Shown here: piece by piece, positions 7,161 to 15,283 of the stretch | Numbering within the stretch: position 1 is the stretch's first letter | Layout of the letters: every line of letters begins with the position of its first letter | The notes under the pieces: generated by a model | What the model was told of the DNA's origin: nothing | Database searches by the model: none | What the model saw: the letters and a program-made list of their open reading frames with translations, nothing else | Program-made: the position numbers and the translations under genes | Assembly (NCBI GenBank): GCA_014860565.1 | Contig: JACZJN010000177.1 | Span: forward strand, 1 to 44,380 | Direction: 5' to 3' | Origin: Bacteroidota bacterium | GTDB taxonomy: Bacteria; Bacteroidota; Ignavibacteria; SZUA-365 | DNA length: 44,380 nucleotides

Positions 7161-8295
7161 ACTCCCTCAGTGCCTCGTGCAGTGCCATGGCATCGGCCGA
7201 GCCGCATTGCAAGACGCGTTCGACGAAGCCGGGGCCACGGTTGTTTTCCACGATCTCCCGGGCAGCGAGGCGGAACACCGGGGTTCCGAGCTTCGCGACG
7301 CAGGTTTCGATGAACTCTTTCGCGGTGGGAACGATGCCTCCAAAGAGACCGTCCGCCCACTTCGCCCCCCCCCGCGTGAGCCGCTGCGTGGCTTGAAAGA
7401 TCGGGGCATCAAGCGCGAGGAGTGCTTTCGATTCAGCCTCGAGAACATGGTTGACCTGCAGATAGACGGTCGCTGGGGAGATGATTCGCGCGGCTGCCAA
7501 TTTTTTGATCATATCGATTTTCTCCCCGTCGGAGTGCGTGGCGAGAATGCCCGCGAATCGTCGCGCATCCGCGAATGGAAACAGGACCTCCGCAGCAAAG
7601 GCATCCGCGAACTTCTCCTCCTGCCGCCCCCCGTCATGCGGCCTGCGGCGAATCATGTGCGCAACCTCGTGCAGCAGCCAGAAACGGACATCCACGACCG
7701 CCGCGTCCAAGCTGACAAACAGCCAGTGCACCTCGGAGTCGGGGAGACGTACATACATGGCATGCATCGCATACTCCGGCGCCCCCCAGAATGTCGGGAC
7801 GATACACACGGCGCGGGAACTCAGCCACTCGATCACGTGGTGACCGAGGAGGACTTCATCTTGAATCGCGTGTCCGAGCTGCGTCCTGAATTGTTGCGCC
7901 AACACGCGCGCGTGCTCAACCGTGGGTTCACCGCGATGCTCAGGCAAACGATCGATCCAGTTGGCTTCGGACATCCTTTTTTCGAGCGCATTGAGCCAGC
8001 GTACTTCTCTCTTGATCAATTCATCCTGTGCTTCGCTCACCTTGCGCGTTCCCTTTCGACGATAGGCAACGACGGGTTCGGCGGATTGCGACGAAGCGCC
8101 CGCCAGAGCGGAAACGCTCACGCCGAGCAGCGCGGCGAGCAGGGCGCGATGACGCGGACGAGGGACGGATTCGCCGGACATCCAGTTCGACACGGCCTCG
8201 CGCGAGAGACCGAGTTCACGCGCCACATCCGCCTGGGAGAGTTGCGCGGTAGACAGGCAACTGTCAACTATTCCGGGATCAAATACTGTTTGCAT
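7135..8295 (-). CDS. Xre-ImmA/IrrE antitoxin protein
   Basis: A 386-aa protein. Residues about 14-60 form a helix-turn-helix (LSTAQLSQADVARELGLSRE, then AVSNWMSGESVPRPR). Residues about 195-245 hold the COG2856 metallopeptidase signature LLHEVAHMI (HEVAH at 209-213) and EEKFADAFAAEVLFP (about 226-240). The C-terminal part (about 300-386) is specific to this type. The downstream PIN gene overlaps it, so it should be the antitoxin/repressor of that toxin, and may be switched by proteolysis. The start ATG at 8295 is preceded by a 12-bp palindrome. It is a different subtype from the HigA-ImmA fusion at 4271. Confidence 0.8.
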   Translation of the reverse strand: MQTVFDPGIVDSCLSTAQLSQADVARELGLSREAVSNWMSGESVPRPRHRALLAALLGVSVSALAGASSQSAEPVVAYRRKGTRKVSEAQDELIKREVRWLNALEKRMSEANWIDRLPEHRGEPTVEHARVLAQQFRTQLGHAIQDEVLLGHHVIEWLSSRAVCIVPTFWGAPEYAMHAMYVRLPDSEVHWLFVSLDAAVVDVRFWLLHEVAHMIRRRPHDGGRQEEKFADAFAAEVLFPFADARRFAGILATHSDGEKIDMIKKLAAARIISPATVYLQVNHVLEAESKALLALDAPIFQATQRLTRGGAKWADGLFGGIVPTAKEFIETCVAKLGTPVFRLAAREIVENNRGPGFVERVLQCGSADAMALHEALREYGATDDPR

Positions 8296-8301
8296 GATTG
8301 C

Positions 8302-8332
8302 AATGTCGACATTTTGTCAAGTATTGTCAAGT
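8302..8332. promoter_or_regulatory. Operator and promoter of the Xre-ImmA/PIN pair
   Basis: AATGTCGACATT at 8302-8313 is a perfect 12-bp palindrome ending 6 bases before the start codon. Next to it TTGTCAAGT is repeated at 8314-8322 and 8324-8332; on the minus strand each copy contains TTGACA, a possible -35 element. This fits repression by the encoded Xre domain. Confidence 0.5.
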
Positions 8333-8393
8333 CATGATGTACATCCGCATCGAAAGTATCTCATCGTGGCCGGAAAGGTCCTCTGCGCTCGGC

Positions 8394-8801
8394 CTATTCC
8401 TCAAGGCAGGGCACCCGCAATGTGTCGGGATCGCATTGTCCGCGGTAGGTCCAACAGTCGAGATAGGTTTCGGTGCAAGAGGCGTCGCGGAGGATGAGCG
8501 TACCGTACTCGCGGACCTCGACGATGAAGTGTCGGCCCGACGGCGTGATTCTGACATCGAGCGGTTCCAGGAGCTGGTACTTCTCGTAGTACCCCTCGTC
8601 CTGCAACGATTGCTTGTATGCCTCGACATCGACCGAATCGGGCAAACCGTCCGGATAATCCGCGATGAGAAAATCGTTCGCGGTCATCACCGCGGTACCG
8701 ATGTTCTGGTAATGGTCGTCGTCCCATTCCTTCGTGGCGTCGCAGATGGAACAGCCAGTGAAGAGGACGATTGCGAGCAGTATGGGAAATAGATTTCTCA
8801 T
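8394..8801 (-). CDS. Lipoprotein of unknown function
   Basis: A 135-aa protein with a short lipoprotein signal (MRNLFPILLAIVLFTGCS; lipobox LFTGC, Cys17). The mature part is acidic, with several further cysteines near the C-terminus (DASCTETYLDCWTYRGQCD, then VPC) that could form disulfides. It starts 2 bases after the stop of the phospholipase C-like gene and is probably in its operon. I do not recognise a family. Confidence 0.65.
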   Translation of the reverse strand: MRNLFPILLAIVLFTGCSICDATKEWDDDHYQNIGTAVMTANDFLIADYPDGLPDSVDVEAYKQSLQDEGYYEKYQLLEPLDVRITPSGRHFIVEVREYGTLILRDASCTETYLDCWTYRGQCDPDTLRVPCLEE

Positions 8802-8803
8802 GA

Positions 8804-9715
8804 TTACCCCCAGTATGTCCGTTTGTTGGTGTCCTGGTCGATGCCGGTATCGAGATTCCAGTTCGGCACGATTTCGGCGACATTGTCAGTCGAGAATAGA
8901 TATCGATCCATCTTGTTCCAGATGTCAACGGTATTCTGCACGGCGCGGGCGAAGCCTTCGGTCATGAACGCCCCGGTACCACCGTTGGGAAGCTTGACCT
9001 TCTCGAAATAGCGATTGAGTTTCGTCTTGTCCTTCCGCAGATCCGCGGCTGATTTGTAGGCGTAGGTGATCCCGATATGACGGAACGCGGCGGCGAGGGC
9101 GTAGCCGCCCTCCGCTGCATCCATCTGGAGGAAGTAGCGGTCAAACATTCCCTTGGTGCCCGGCGTGCCGGCGGACGGGCAGTTGACCTTCGCATGTTCC
9201 GCCCAGAACTCCAGCACGGCGGAGAACGCCGCGTCTCGCTTGCACGCGAGCAGATGATCCGTGTACTCGGCTGAACGGAGTTCCTGGTTCCTGGTCTCGA
9301 ACACGAGAACATCCTGCGTCATCTCGCATTCCGTATGATTGCCCATCGTTTTCGGGTCCGTGCAAGGTCCGACGATGGCCTCGACGATCGGGTGAATGGT
9401 GGCATCCGCAACAAGATGCGAGACGAACCCGGCCAGCCATGCGAGTTTCTCGATCCAGTACTCCCCGCTGTCCTTTGTTACGCGCAAGGTGTGGAGCCCG
9501 TTGTGGACAATGCCGTTCGTGCTGTGATAATGCATGATGTCCGCCCAGTTCACACCCAGCAGTTCGAGATGGGAGAGATAGGGAATATCCGGACTTACCG
9601 ACCCCATGGTCACAAACTTGAGTTTCCGCCGGAAGATGTTTCCGAATTCGGTGCTCGGCGACAACCGCGCTTTCGCCTCGGCGACAATCGCCATATGAGT
9701 GAATGCTCCTGCCAT
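8804..9715 (-). CDS. Zinc-dependent phospholipase C-like protein
   Basis: A 303-aa protein starting MAGAFTHMAIVAEAKARLSP. Histidine- and aspartate-containing motifs match the zinc-dependent phospholipase C fold: GSVSPDIPYLSH near residue 40, MHYHSTNG near 60, then LAWLAGFVSHLVADATIHPI near 90-110 and GNHTECEMTQD near 125. These would bind three zinc ions in the family. There is no signal peptide, so it is probably cytoplasmic. I chose the ATG at 9715, with GGAGG about 8 bases upstream, over the longer frame from 9742. Substrate unknown. Confidence 0.7.
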   Translation of the reverse strand: MAGAFTHMAIVAEAKARLSPSTEFGNIFRRKLKFVTMGSVSPDIPYLSHLELLGVNWADIMHYHSTNGIVHNGLHTLRVTKDSGEYWIEKLAWLAGFVSHLVADATIHPIVEAIVGPCTDPKTMGNHTECEMTQDVLVFETRNQELRSAEYTDHLLACKRDAAFSAVLEFWAEHAKVNCPSAGTPGTKGMFDRYFLQMDAAEGGYALAAAFRHIGITYAYKSAADLRKDKTKLNRYFEKVKLPNGGTGAFMTEGFARAVQNTVDIWNKMDRYLFSTDNVAEIVPNWNLDTGIDQDTNKRTYWG

Positions 9716-9755
9716 GATGTTAGGCCTCCTTCTTTGTTTCAAGATTCAGTGCTAC

Positions 9756-10835
9756 TCAGTGCCATATCATGTACAACATTTTCGAGTACGGATCCTCGCG
9801 CACAGCGTACAGCGTGTTGAGGAATACTTCCCGATCCATCCCGAGTTTCCGGGCGGCCTCCGTGATCGTTTCGTTGGCCCTCTTTCTCCGTTTTTTATTC
9901 TTCCGTGTCAAATCAGTAATGAGTGCGCACACTTCCTGCGCGCCACGCAGCGACATTGAATACAGTTCTTTCACGCTCGCTTCGAAATATACCCAGAGCA
10001 GGGCCTGGCTGATGGTATCCACGACATAGCTGAACTCCCGATTCGTTTCAATCGTCAGCTTGATGGGATCGGCCCAGGCAAGTTCGGCGACGGTGGTGAT
10101 CCCTTCGTCATGGAAACGCTCGGCATTGGACCTACCGACGCTTTGTAACTGTTCAAGTTCCGACACCTCTCCGTGCTCGGTATCAGTCTCGCCCCAGAGC
10201 TTTCCCAGCTTACGACGGGCCAACAGGAACAGTGTGCCGGTCGGAAATGCCCCAAGAAGAAATGCTGCTCCGACCCCGACGCTATCGTTGAGGAACAACG
10301 CCATGCTGTAACCAAGCGGGACCGAGATAAGTATCCTGAAGACGCATAGATAGATATCGTTTGGAGTGAAATCCTCCGAACGAAACCGCATGATCTGATC
10401 GTACACCCCCCATGCGTATGCACCGAGGAATGCGCTGATGGCGATCGCCGGGTATGGGGCACCGCCAGGATTGGGATTTATCCACGCGTCCGCTGAAATC
10501 GACGTGGCGAGGAGGCCGACCGCACTCGTTGCCGCGAGCAGAATGAAGGGAATAATAAAATGTCTACGGCCGTAGACTTGCGCGAAATGATTGCGAAAGT
10601 CCGTGACAGCATCGCCGTGTGGACGACACTCCAGACAGGTCGCCCGCATAGGGTAGAACCGCTCGAAATACAATTCAACGGTCCTGTGATCAAATCTCTC
10701 GAAGAGTTTGTCCCTCCGTCTCCTCCAGGTGGTGAACAGATACGAGATAGATGGCAGGATGATCGTAACCCATCCCAGAAAACAGAGCGTGCCAACGACG
10801 GTTGGCTGTAGCCAATGCGCGATGTCGTACCACAT
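9756..10835 (-). CDS. Membrane protein with C-terminal helical domain
   Basis: A 359-aa protein. Hydrophobic segments lie at about 10-35, 92-115, 130-150, 175-195 and 195-215. The C-terminal 140 residues are soluble and helical, with a helix-hairpin-helix-like block (LQSVGRSNAERFHDEGITTV, then AELAWADPIKL) and a basic KNKKRRKRANE stretch. The HhH-like block resembles protein- or DNA-binding modules used in helicases and in DUF4332-type proteins; no enzyme motif is seen. I chose ATG 10835, with GGAG upstream. Function unknown. Confidence 0.6.
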   Translation of the reverse strand: MWYDIAHWLQPTVVGTLCFLGWVTIILPSISYLFTTWRRRRDKLFERFDHRTVELYFERFYPMRATCLECRPHGDAVTDFRNHFAQVYGRRHFIIPFILLAATSAVGLLATSISADAWINPNPGGAPYPAIAISAFLGAYAWGVYDQIMRFRSEDFTPNDIYLCVFRILISVPLGYSMALFLNDSVGVGAAFLLGAFPTGTLFLLARRKLGKLWGETDTEHGEVSELEQLQSVGRSNAERFHDEGITTVAELAWADPIKLTIETNREFSYVVDTISQALLWVYFEASVKELYSMSLRGAQEVCALITDLTRKNKKRRKRANETITEAARKLGMDREVFLNTLYAVREDPYSKMLYMIWH

Positions 10836-10927
10836 GATGCCGTCTCCATATATAATGACTGCCAACGTGTCAGGGATTGTCTGGATAAACGAGTTATCGA
10901 TACTGGATAGGTCACGACCTGGGTATT

Positions 10928-10949
10928 CCCGGGAATTCGGCTTCCCGGG
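10928..10949 (-). terminator. Stem-loop after the GH26-like gene
   Basis: CCCGGGAA-TTCGGC-TTCCCGGG is a perfect 8-bp stem with a 6-base loop, 25 bases after the stop of the GH26-like gene. No U-tract follows, so it may be a factor-dependent terminator or an mRNA-stabilising hairpin. Confidence 0.5.
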
Positions 10950-10973
10950 GCCCGATAGAAACCGGACATGTTA

Positions 10974-12416
10974 TTACTGCCGGATGAAACGGAATCCGTG
11001 TGATACGCGGCCGTCCGAATAGCGGATGAAGTACATCCCCGGATCGAGACCGCCGGTCGGGATGGTAATCTCCCGGGTCGAAATCTCCACCGCCCGCATG
11101 TCCCGCACGCGGCCGAGAACGTCCATGATAACAACCCAGCCCGAGTTCCTGCTGCTTTCCGGCACCGAAAGTGTTGCGTAGGACGACGGACATGGATTGG
11201 GGAATAGGGAGAAGTCGGACGCGGCGGCTTCCGCTCGGGTATCGACAGACAACAATCGCACACAGCCCAGCAGATTCAACGTATCGACGTAGCTTTGGTA
11301 GGAAGGCGCATCCTCTCCCCCGATCCTGTAATCACGAAGTGTACTTCCCTCCTCTTTCTTCACGTTGAACCACACGGAAACCTTCAGGTTTGGAAACTCC
11401 TTTGGTATGTCACAGCTGTATACCATGCCCAGCCATTTTCGCTGCCATGGTAGCTGGAGATTTTGATCCTGACCAAGGGCATCATCAAAAAACGAGGTCT
11501 CCCCGATGATCATCGGCTTCGGGTCACTGCCACCCGTACCTGCCGAGTATGTCTCGTAGAAATTCACTGGCTCCTTGATGCACTGGATGAACCGTTCGTG
11601 CCCTTGGGCGCCTGATATTTCCGCGGCGTTCCTGCAGTAGTACACCAGACCGACCCAGTCGACATATTCGGAGCCAGGGTAGTAGTGCTTGTATGCTTTC
11701 TGCTGTGCAGTAGTATCCGGGCTATCGCCAAAAACCAGGGTGTTCGTCCGCTTCTCCCCGGAAGGATCCCAGGTGCTGTCGGCTGTTCCATAATTCGGGT
11801 ATCCCCAGGCCTGGTTCGGCATCCAGCACATCCGGATTTTGTTCGAGGAACGCCGAAGAATATTCGACACGTTCCGGAATGCCTGGATGAACAGTTCCGG
11901 TTGCTGCCCCCATTCGGGATACCAGAATCCGTTCATCTCGTGGCCGAAGACCACGATAATCCGTTCGGTGTAGGACAGATTATCCGCACAATAGTCACGG
12001 AAATTGTCCAGAGCCAGCCTATATGCTACAAACGCGGTATCCAAGGTATCCTGCAGCACCACCAGGCCGGCAGTCGGCTCGATGAACACGACGGGACACA
12101 CCTGAAATGTGCTGGATCGTTCCAGGCCGACAGTATCCGCGAAATAATCCATCTGCTGTGTTATCAGGGCATCGGGACCGCAGTCAGGCCCGAGGTCGAT
12201 ATACCGGGAGAAATACTTGATCTTGCGATCCCCCCACGTTCGCGCAAAGAAATCCGGCGGTGTCAGCCAAGTGGTCTTACTTCCGCCGCCGATGTACACA
12301 CCGGGGTAGTATCCGGGATCACCAAGGATGGGATCAGGGTTTTCCTGCGCATGAATGGAAATTGACAGGAACAAACCCAGAACAAAACAGGCCATTCTCA
12401 CGATGTTGGGTTTCAT
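10974..12416 (-). CDS. Secreted GH26-like glycosidase with T9SS sorting domain
   Basis: A 480-aa exported protein. Residues 1-24 form a signal peptide ending IHAQ. The catalytic region resembles glycoside hydrolase family 26: VFGHEMNGFWYPEW has the family acid/base glutamate (Glu160 in HEMNG), and IIGETSFFDD (Glu306) fits the nucleophile strand. GH26 enzymes cleave beta-mannans or related glucans; the actual substrate is not readable. Residues about 401-480 are a type A Por/T9SS sorting domain (FSLFPNPCPSS, later LDPGMYFIRYSDG and HGFRFIRQ), which directs export across the outer membrane through the type IX system. AAGG lies upstream of the ATG. It is monocistronic, with a stem-loop after the stop. 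It is the strongest taxonomic marker in the window. Confidence 0.8.
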   Translation of the reverse strand: MKPNIVRMACFVLGLFLSISIHAQENPDPILGDPGYYPGVYIGGGSKTTWLTPPDFFARTWGDRKIKYFSRYIDLGPDCGPDALITQQMDYFADTVGLERSSTFQVCPVVFIEPTAGLVVLQDTLDTAFVAYRLALDNFRDYCADNLSYTERIIVVFGHEMNGFWYPEWGQQPELFIQAFRNVSNILRRSSNKIRMCWMPNQAWGYPNYGTADSTWDPSGEKRTNTLVFGDSPDTTAQQKAYKHYYPGSEYVDWVGLVYYCRNAAEISGAQGHERFIQCIKEPVNFYETYSAGTGGSDPKPMIIGETSFFDDALGQDQNLQLPWQRKWLGMVYSCDIPKEFPNLKVSVWFNVKKEEGSTLRDYRIGGEDAPSYQSYVDTLNLLGCVRLLSVDTRAEAAASDFSLFPNPCPSSYATLSVPESSRNSGWVVIMDVLGRVRDMRAVEISTREITIPTGGLDPGMYFIRYSDGRVSHGFRFIRQ

Positions 12417-12519
12417 GGCTCCACCTTACGGGTTTTATGTTTCACCTGTGCCTCGGACGAGGTCACCGCATAATCGATATCGGGAGAAAAGAAAACGCGT
12501 CATACTGCCTCCGCATGCG

Positions 12520-12936
12520 TCACCTGCATCCGACGGGAGGGAAGCAGATCCTCACGGCGCGCACCGACCCGGGTTGACGCGCATGAAGGCGCACGCGCAC
12601 CTGCGCCATCGCATAGCCGCGGCGGATGGTGATGATGTTGCTGTCCTCCTCCTGCTCGACCTGGTAGGAGAACGGCATGTCCGCCGTGGCTCGGAAGCGG
12701 AGCTTCTGTGGATCGTCGCCGACGATATACACCGGCCACACGGCACAATAATTCCCGGGTGATATTCCCTTCAGGTACACCAGCGGCAACCTCCGCTTCA
12801 TGGCCTCGCGGAGTCCCGCGTTGTCGGGATGCGCGGGATTCGTGCCGAAATAGCGGTAGAGAAGGACGTCCTTCCCTTCGAATGCATCGCCGTACGGGTC
12901 TTTCGGACTGGTACGGATGAGAAAATCATGATCCAT
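12520..12936 (-). pseudogene. Truncated ScoMcrA-like endonuclease N-terminal module
   Basis: A 138-aa frame whose core, DPYGDAFEGKDVLLYRYFGT followed by NPAHPDNAGLREAMKRRLPL and VYLKGISPGNYCAVWPVYIV, matches the PUA-like N-terminal module of HNH type IV restriction enzymes such as ScoMcrA. In the full family this is followed by a QxRLHQxxFRxxVLRAY linker and a CxxC..HNH nuclease. Here the linker starts (MAQVRVRLHARQ) but turns into unrelated residues and a stop at 12520, and the nuclease is missing. The N-terminal approximately 60-70 residues of the family are also absent. A GGAG lies upstream of the ATG, so it might still be made as a small protein. Probably a restriction-gene relic. Confidence 0.6.
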
Positions 12937-12966
12937 GATTCATGGCGCTCCTTCTTCAGTGATCAG

Positions 12967-13398
12967 TTATGGATCCCTGAATTCGTATGGTCCTCCACAT
13001 GGAGGGAGAACGTACCTGTCCCCTCGCATTACGACGCGTTCACAATACCAGGCATCTATTTTAGGGGATTCGCTGCAATCGATCAGGATGAGCCTCTCGC
13101 TGTCCCAGACAAAAACGATGAAATTCGAATCTGTCGAGGTCCTCCAACGATGAACCTCGATAGTGTATGCTTCGAGCTGCGTGTACTCCTGGGGAGATCT
13201 CAGACGTAGCTCATTCAAGTATGCCGCACCGTTGACCACAGTAGAAGGTTGCGCGTGCAGAAGCATCGTAAAATACCCGCTCGCCTGCACAATAGTGGGA
13301 CCGATTCGCCGATACTCGTCTTGTGTTCTATCCGATCCGGAACAGGCTGTAAGGGAAAGGACACACAAGAACAATTCTATTCTTTGGGACAGGTGCAT
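12967..13398 (-). CDS. Small lipoprotein
   Basis: A 143-aa protein with a lipoprotein signal (MHLSQRIELFLCVLSLTACS; lipobox LTAC, Cys19). The mature part has four further cysteines in its last third (LIDCSES, WYCERV, LPPCGG). The ATG at 13398 is the first that gives a signal peptide; the frame continues upstream in sequence that overlaps the frameshifted lipoprotein gene. Neighbours are small lipoproteins and unknown genes on the same strand. No family recognised. Confidence 0.6.
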   Translation of the reverse strand: MHLSQRIELFLCVLSLTACSGSDRTQDEYRRIGPTIVQASGYFTMLLHAQPSTVVNGAAYLNELRLRSPQEYTQLEAYTIEVHRWRTSTDSNFIVFVWDSERLILIDCSESPKIDAWYCERVVMRGDRYVLPPCGGPYEFRDP

Positions 13399-13483
13399 AG
13401 AATTATATTTTTTCTCCGTGCCAAGTTTTCCGAACTTCGAAACTTCCGATGAGACTGTAATGCTTTCGACCGTGCCATGCATG

Positions 13484-13880
13484 TTAATCAAACACCGAAT
13501 AATACTCCGCCAATGCGGCGCGCCAGCGTTGCAGACGGTCCAGGAATGTCTGGTACTCGCCTTCGGAGGCGATCTTCGCTCGGTCGACGTCGTAACCGCC
13601 CTGGTTGTTTTTCTAGAAAGCCCCGTCGCACGAGCATGCTTGACGTCAAGTCGGAAAGCACGGTTTCGCTTGCCTCGTCCGCTCCGACAAGACTCAGTTC
13701 CTGTCCTTCGGACGTGATCGCGAAACGACCCGGATGAACATCCTGACTGTTCCCGATCGTTCGCGTCCACGGCCTCCAAACCGGCTGGAGTACCGGTGGG
13801 CGGCAGCCGCCAGCTGTAATGAGGATGAGCAAGCCGAGGAAGAGAAAAGAGCGAGTCGAAGGGGTGAATGTGCGTGTCAT
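13484..13880 (-). pseudogene. Frameshifted lipoprotein gene
   Basis: The first part reads MTRTFTPSTRSFLFLGLLIL, then ITAGGCRPP, a lipoprotein signal with the cysteine about residue 26, and continues to RRGFLEKQPG. Coding potential then moves to another frame at a run of five A (near 13614), giving NNQGGYDVDRAKIASEGEYQ and TFLDRLQRWRAALAEYYSVF before a TAA at 13484-13486. Deleting one A from the run restores a single frame of about 130 codons, so this is a one-base insertion or a sequencing error. A related tail remains at 2252-2383, which supports the restored frame. Function unknown. Confidence 0.6.
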
Positions 13881-13899
13881 TTTCAGCTCCCGATTGATG

Positions 13900-14280
13900 T
13901 CAAAAACCCAAAGTAGATTCAAGTATTCGTGGCGCTTCTTCGATGTTTAGAACTTCGATATTGAAATGGAGTTTGAGCCATTCCGGCTGGAGGTCGAACA
14001 GTATCACACTCATCTGTCTATCCTTCTCACCAAGTCGTTCGGCAATGATGTAGTCTCCGGTGCGCAGCAAGGTTCGCAGCGTATACACCTTGTCGCGCAC
14101 GCCGGCAGGATAGGCCGCATGAAGAAATGCCAGATCGAAGATCCCAGCGCCAGTTCCCTTCGGAACGACGGAATACACCTTGATGGGAGAAGTCCAGTGC
14201 TCATAGCCCTCCGAATTGGAGATGTGGAATTCCATCGCATACCACGCGCCAGGACTGAGGGTGAATCGGGGAATCATCAT
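13900..14280 (-). CDS. Conserved-looking protein of unknown function
   Basis: A 126-aa protein, MMIPRFTLSPGAWYAMEFHI followed by SNSEGYEHWTSPIKVYSVVP. It is rich in beta-type segments (IKVYSVVPKGTG, YTLRTLLRTGDYIIAERL, MSVILFDLQPEWLKLHFNIE). No signal peptide or known motif is visible. Its ATG overlaps the TGA of a 40-codon gene as ATGA, so the two are co-translated. The next gene downstream is the frameshifted lipoprotein. Confidence 0.55.
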   Translation of the reverse strand: MMIPRFTLSPGAWYAMEFHISNSEGYEHWTSPIKVYSVVPKGTGAGIFDLAFLHAAYPAGVRDKVYTLRTLLRTGDYIIAERLGEKDRQMSVILFDLQPEWLKLHFNIEVLNIEEAPRILESTLGF

Positions 14281-14399
14281 TGCGCGCCACTGCTGTCTCG
14301 ACGTCCCGTCGTGTCTTGGAAAACATCCGTCGCCGCCTCGAAGAGCATGTCCAGTTCCTCGGCGTTCAGGTCCTTATTGAGGGCGTGGTGTAGATCCAT
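14277..14399 (-). CDS. Small helical protein coupled to the 126-aa gene
   Basis: A 40-aa frame, MDLHHALNKDLNAEELDMLF followed by EAATDVFQDTTGRRDSSGAQ. The ATG has GGAG 6 bases upstream, and the stop overlaps the next start as ATGA. Acidic and helical in its first 28 residues. No known family. The size and coupling would suit an antitoxin-like or immunity-like partner, but nothing else supports that. Confidence 0.5.
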   Translation of the reverse strand: MDLHHALNKDLNAEELDMLFEAATDVFQDTTGRRDSSGAQ

Positions 14400-14593
14400 C
14401 GCTACTCCATTTTTCTATTACCATGAGAACCAATCGCATGGCTCTACCCAGGTCGCGATTGATGTTATTGCGCTGCTCTGGAATTACCGATCGCGCCAAA
14501 ATGGCTCGATTATTGGCGCGATCACACATAGGGATGCTCAGAGCGGCATGAATCGTGTCAAAATCCGTAACCCGCAGAATCAGAGTGCGCTCC
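14400..14593. other. Intergenic, nothing recognised
   Basis: No gene, hairpin or repeat was identified between the 40-codon gene and the YbjQ-like gene beyond AT-rich patches that could be promoters. Confidence 0.4.
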
Positions 14594-15232
14594 TTATGCC
14601 TTCGCCAACTCCGCGATTGCTTCCAGCTGCTCGGTCAGTTCGGTGATTTCCAGAATTGTATCACGGCTCTTGGCGCTGAAATTCTCCATGTCCAGGACAC
14701 GGATGGCGGTTCCCGCCATGCAGACCATCAGCATGTTGCTGCTGCCGGAGCCGATCTCGCTGAAATCGATATCGGTGGAAATGATTGCGTTGCCGCCCTG
14801 ACGTACGCATTGAATGCGCAATTCGGTTTTACACTTGTCCGTCGCATTCGCGATCTTCTTGTTTGTGGCGGCCGAACCCGAGCCGAACAGATCGTTGAAG
14901 CTTTGTGAAAGTTCCGTCGCGAAGCCGGTTCCACTCGTGGTCTGCGCATTCACCAGTCCGATCACTTCGTAGTCCCATTTCACCGGGGCCGGACTCGACA
15001 TCACGGGAATGGTGTGGATGATCTGCTTCAGACGCTTCTCGATCTCGGCCTTCTGCGCCTTGAACATCTGCGCGATTTTCGCAAGTGGCTGTTTCGAACA
15101 TGAGGTGCAGTACGCAGCGATTTCCTGCTTCAAATGCTTGTTGATGAAATCGATCTTGGACTGGAGGATCAGATCGGCACTGAGGAAACCATTGAGGGAT
15201 TTCCCGCAATTCGGACAATTGTCATAGGTCAT
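14594..15232 (-). CDS. Zinc-ribbon plus YbjQ-like protein
   Basis: A 212-aa protein. An N-terminal CPNC (Cys6/Cys9) and a CTSC (Cys42/Cys45) form a zinc ribbon. A linker of about 40 residues with basic helix (KAQKAEIEKRLKQIIHT) precedes a YbjQ/DUF74-like fold from about 85: DYEVIGLVNAQTTSGTG, then RIQCVRQGGNAIISTDIDFS. YbjQ proteins form pentamers and their function is unsettled. It is a lone gene on the minus strand after McrC. Confidence 0.7.
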   Translation of the reverse strand: MTYDNCPNCGKSLNGFLSADLILQSKIDFINKHLKQEIAAYCTSCSKQPLAKIAQMFKAQKAEIEKRLKQIIHTIPVMSSPAPVKWDYEVIGLVNAQTTSGTGFATELSQSFNDLFGSGSAATNKKIANATDKCKTELRIQCVRQGGNAIISTDIDFSEIGSGSSNMLMVCMAGTAIRVLDMENFSAKSRDTILEITELTEQLEAIAELAKA

Positions 15233-15283
15233 GGTGATAGGTCCTTGGTATCATTTTCGCAAATCGTTACACCAGGCAATGGT

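Noticed and set aside
13605-13625. Programmed -1 ribosomal frameshift in the lipoprotein gene
   Set aside because: The run has five A, not the A AAA AAC heptamer, and the needed shift is +1, not -1.
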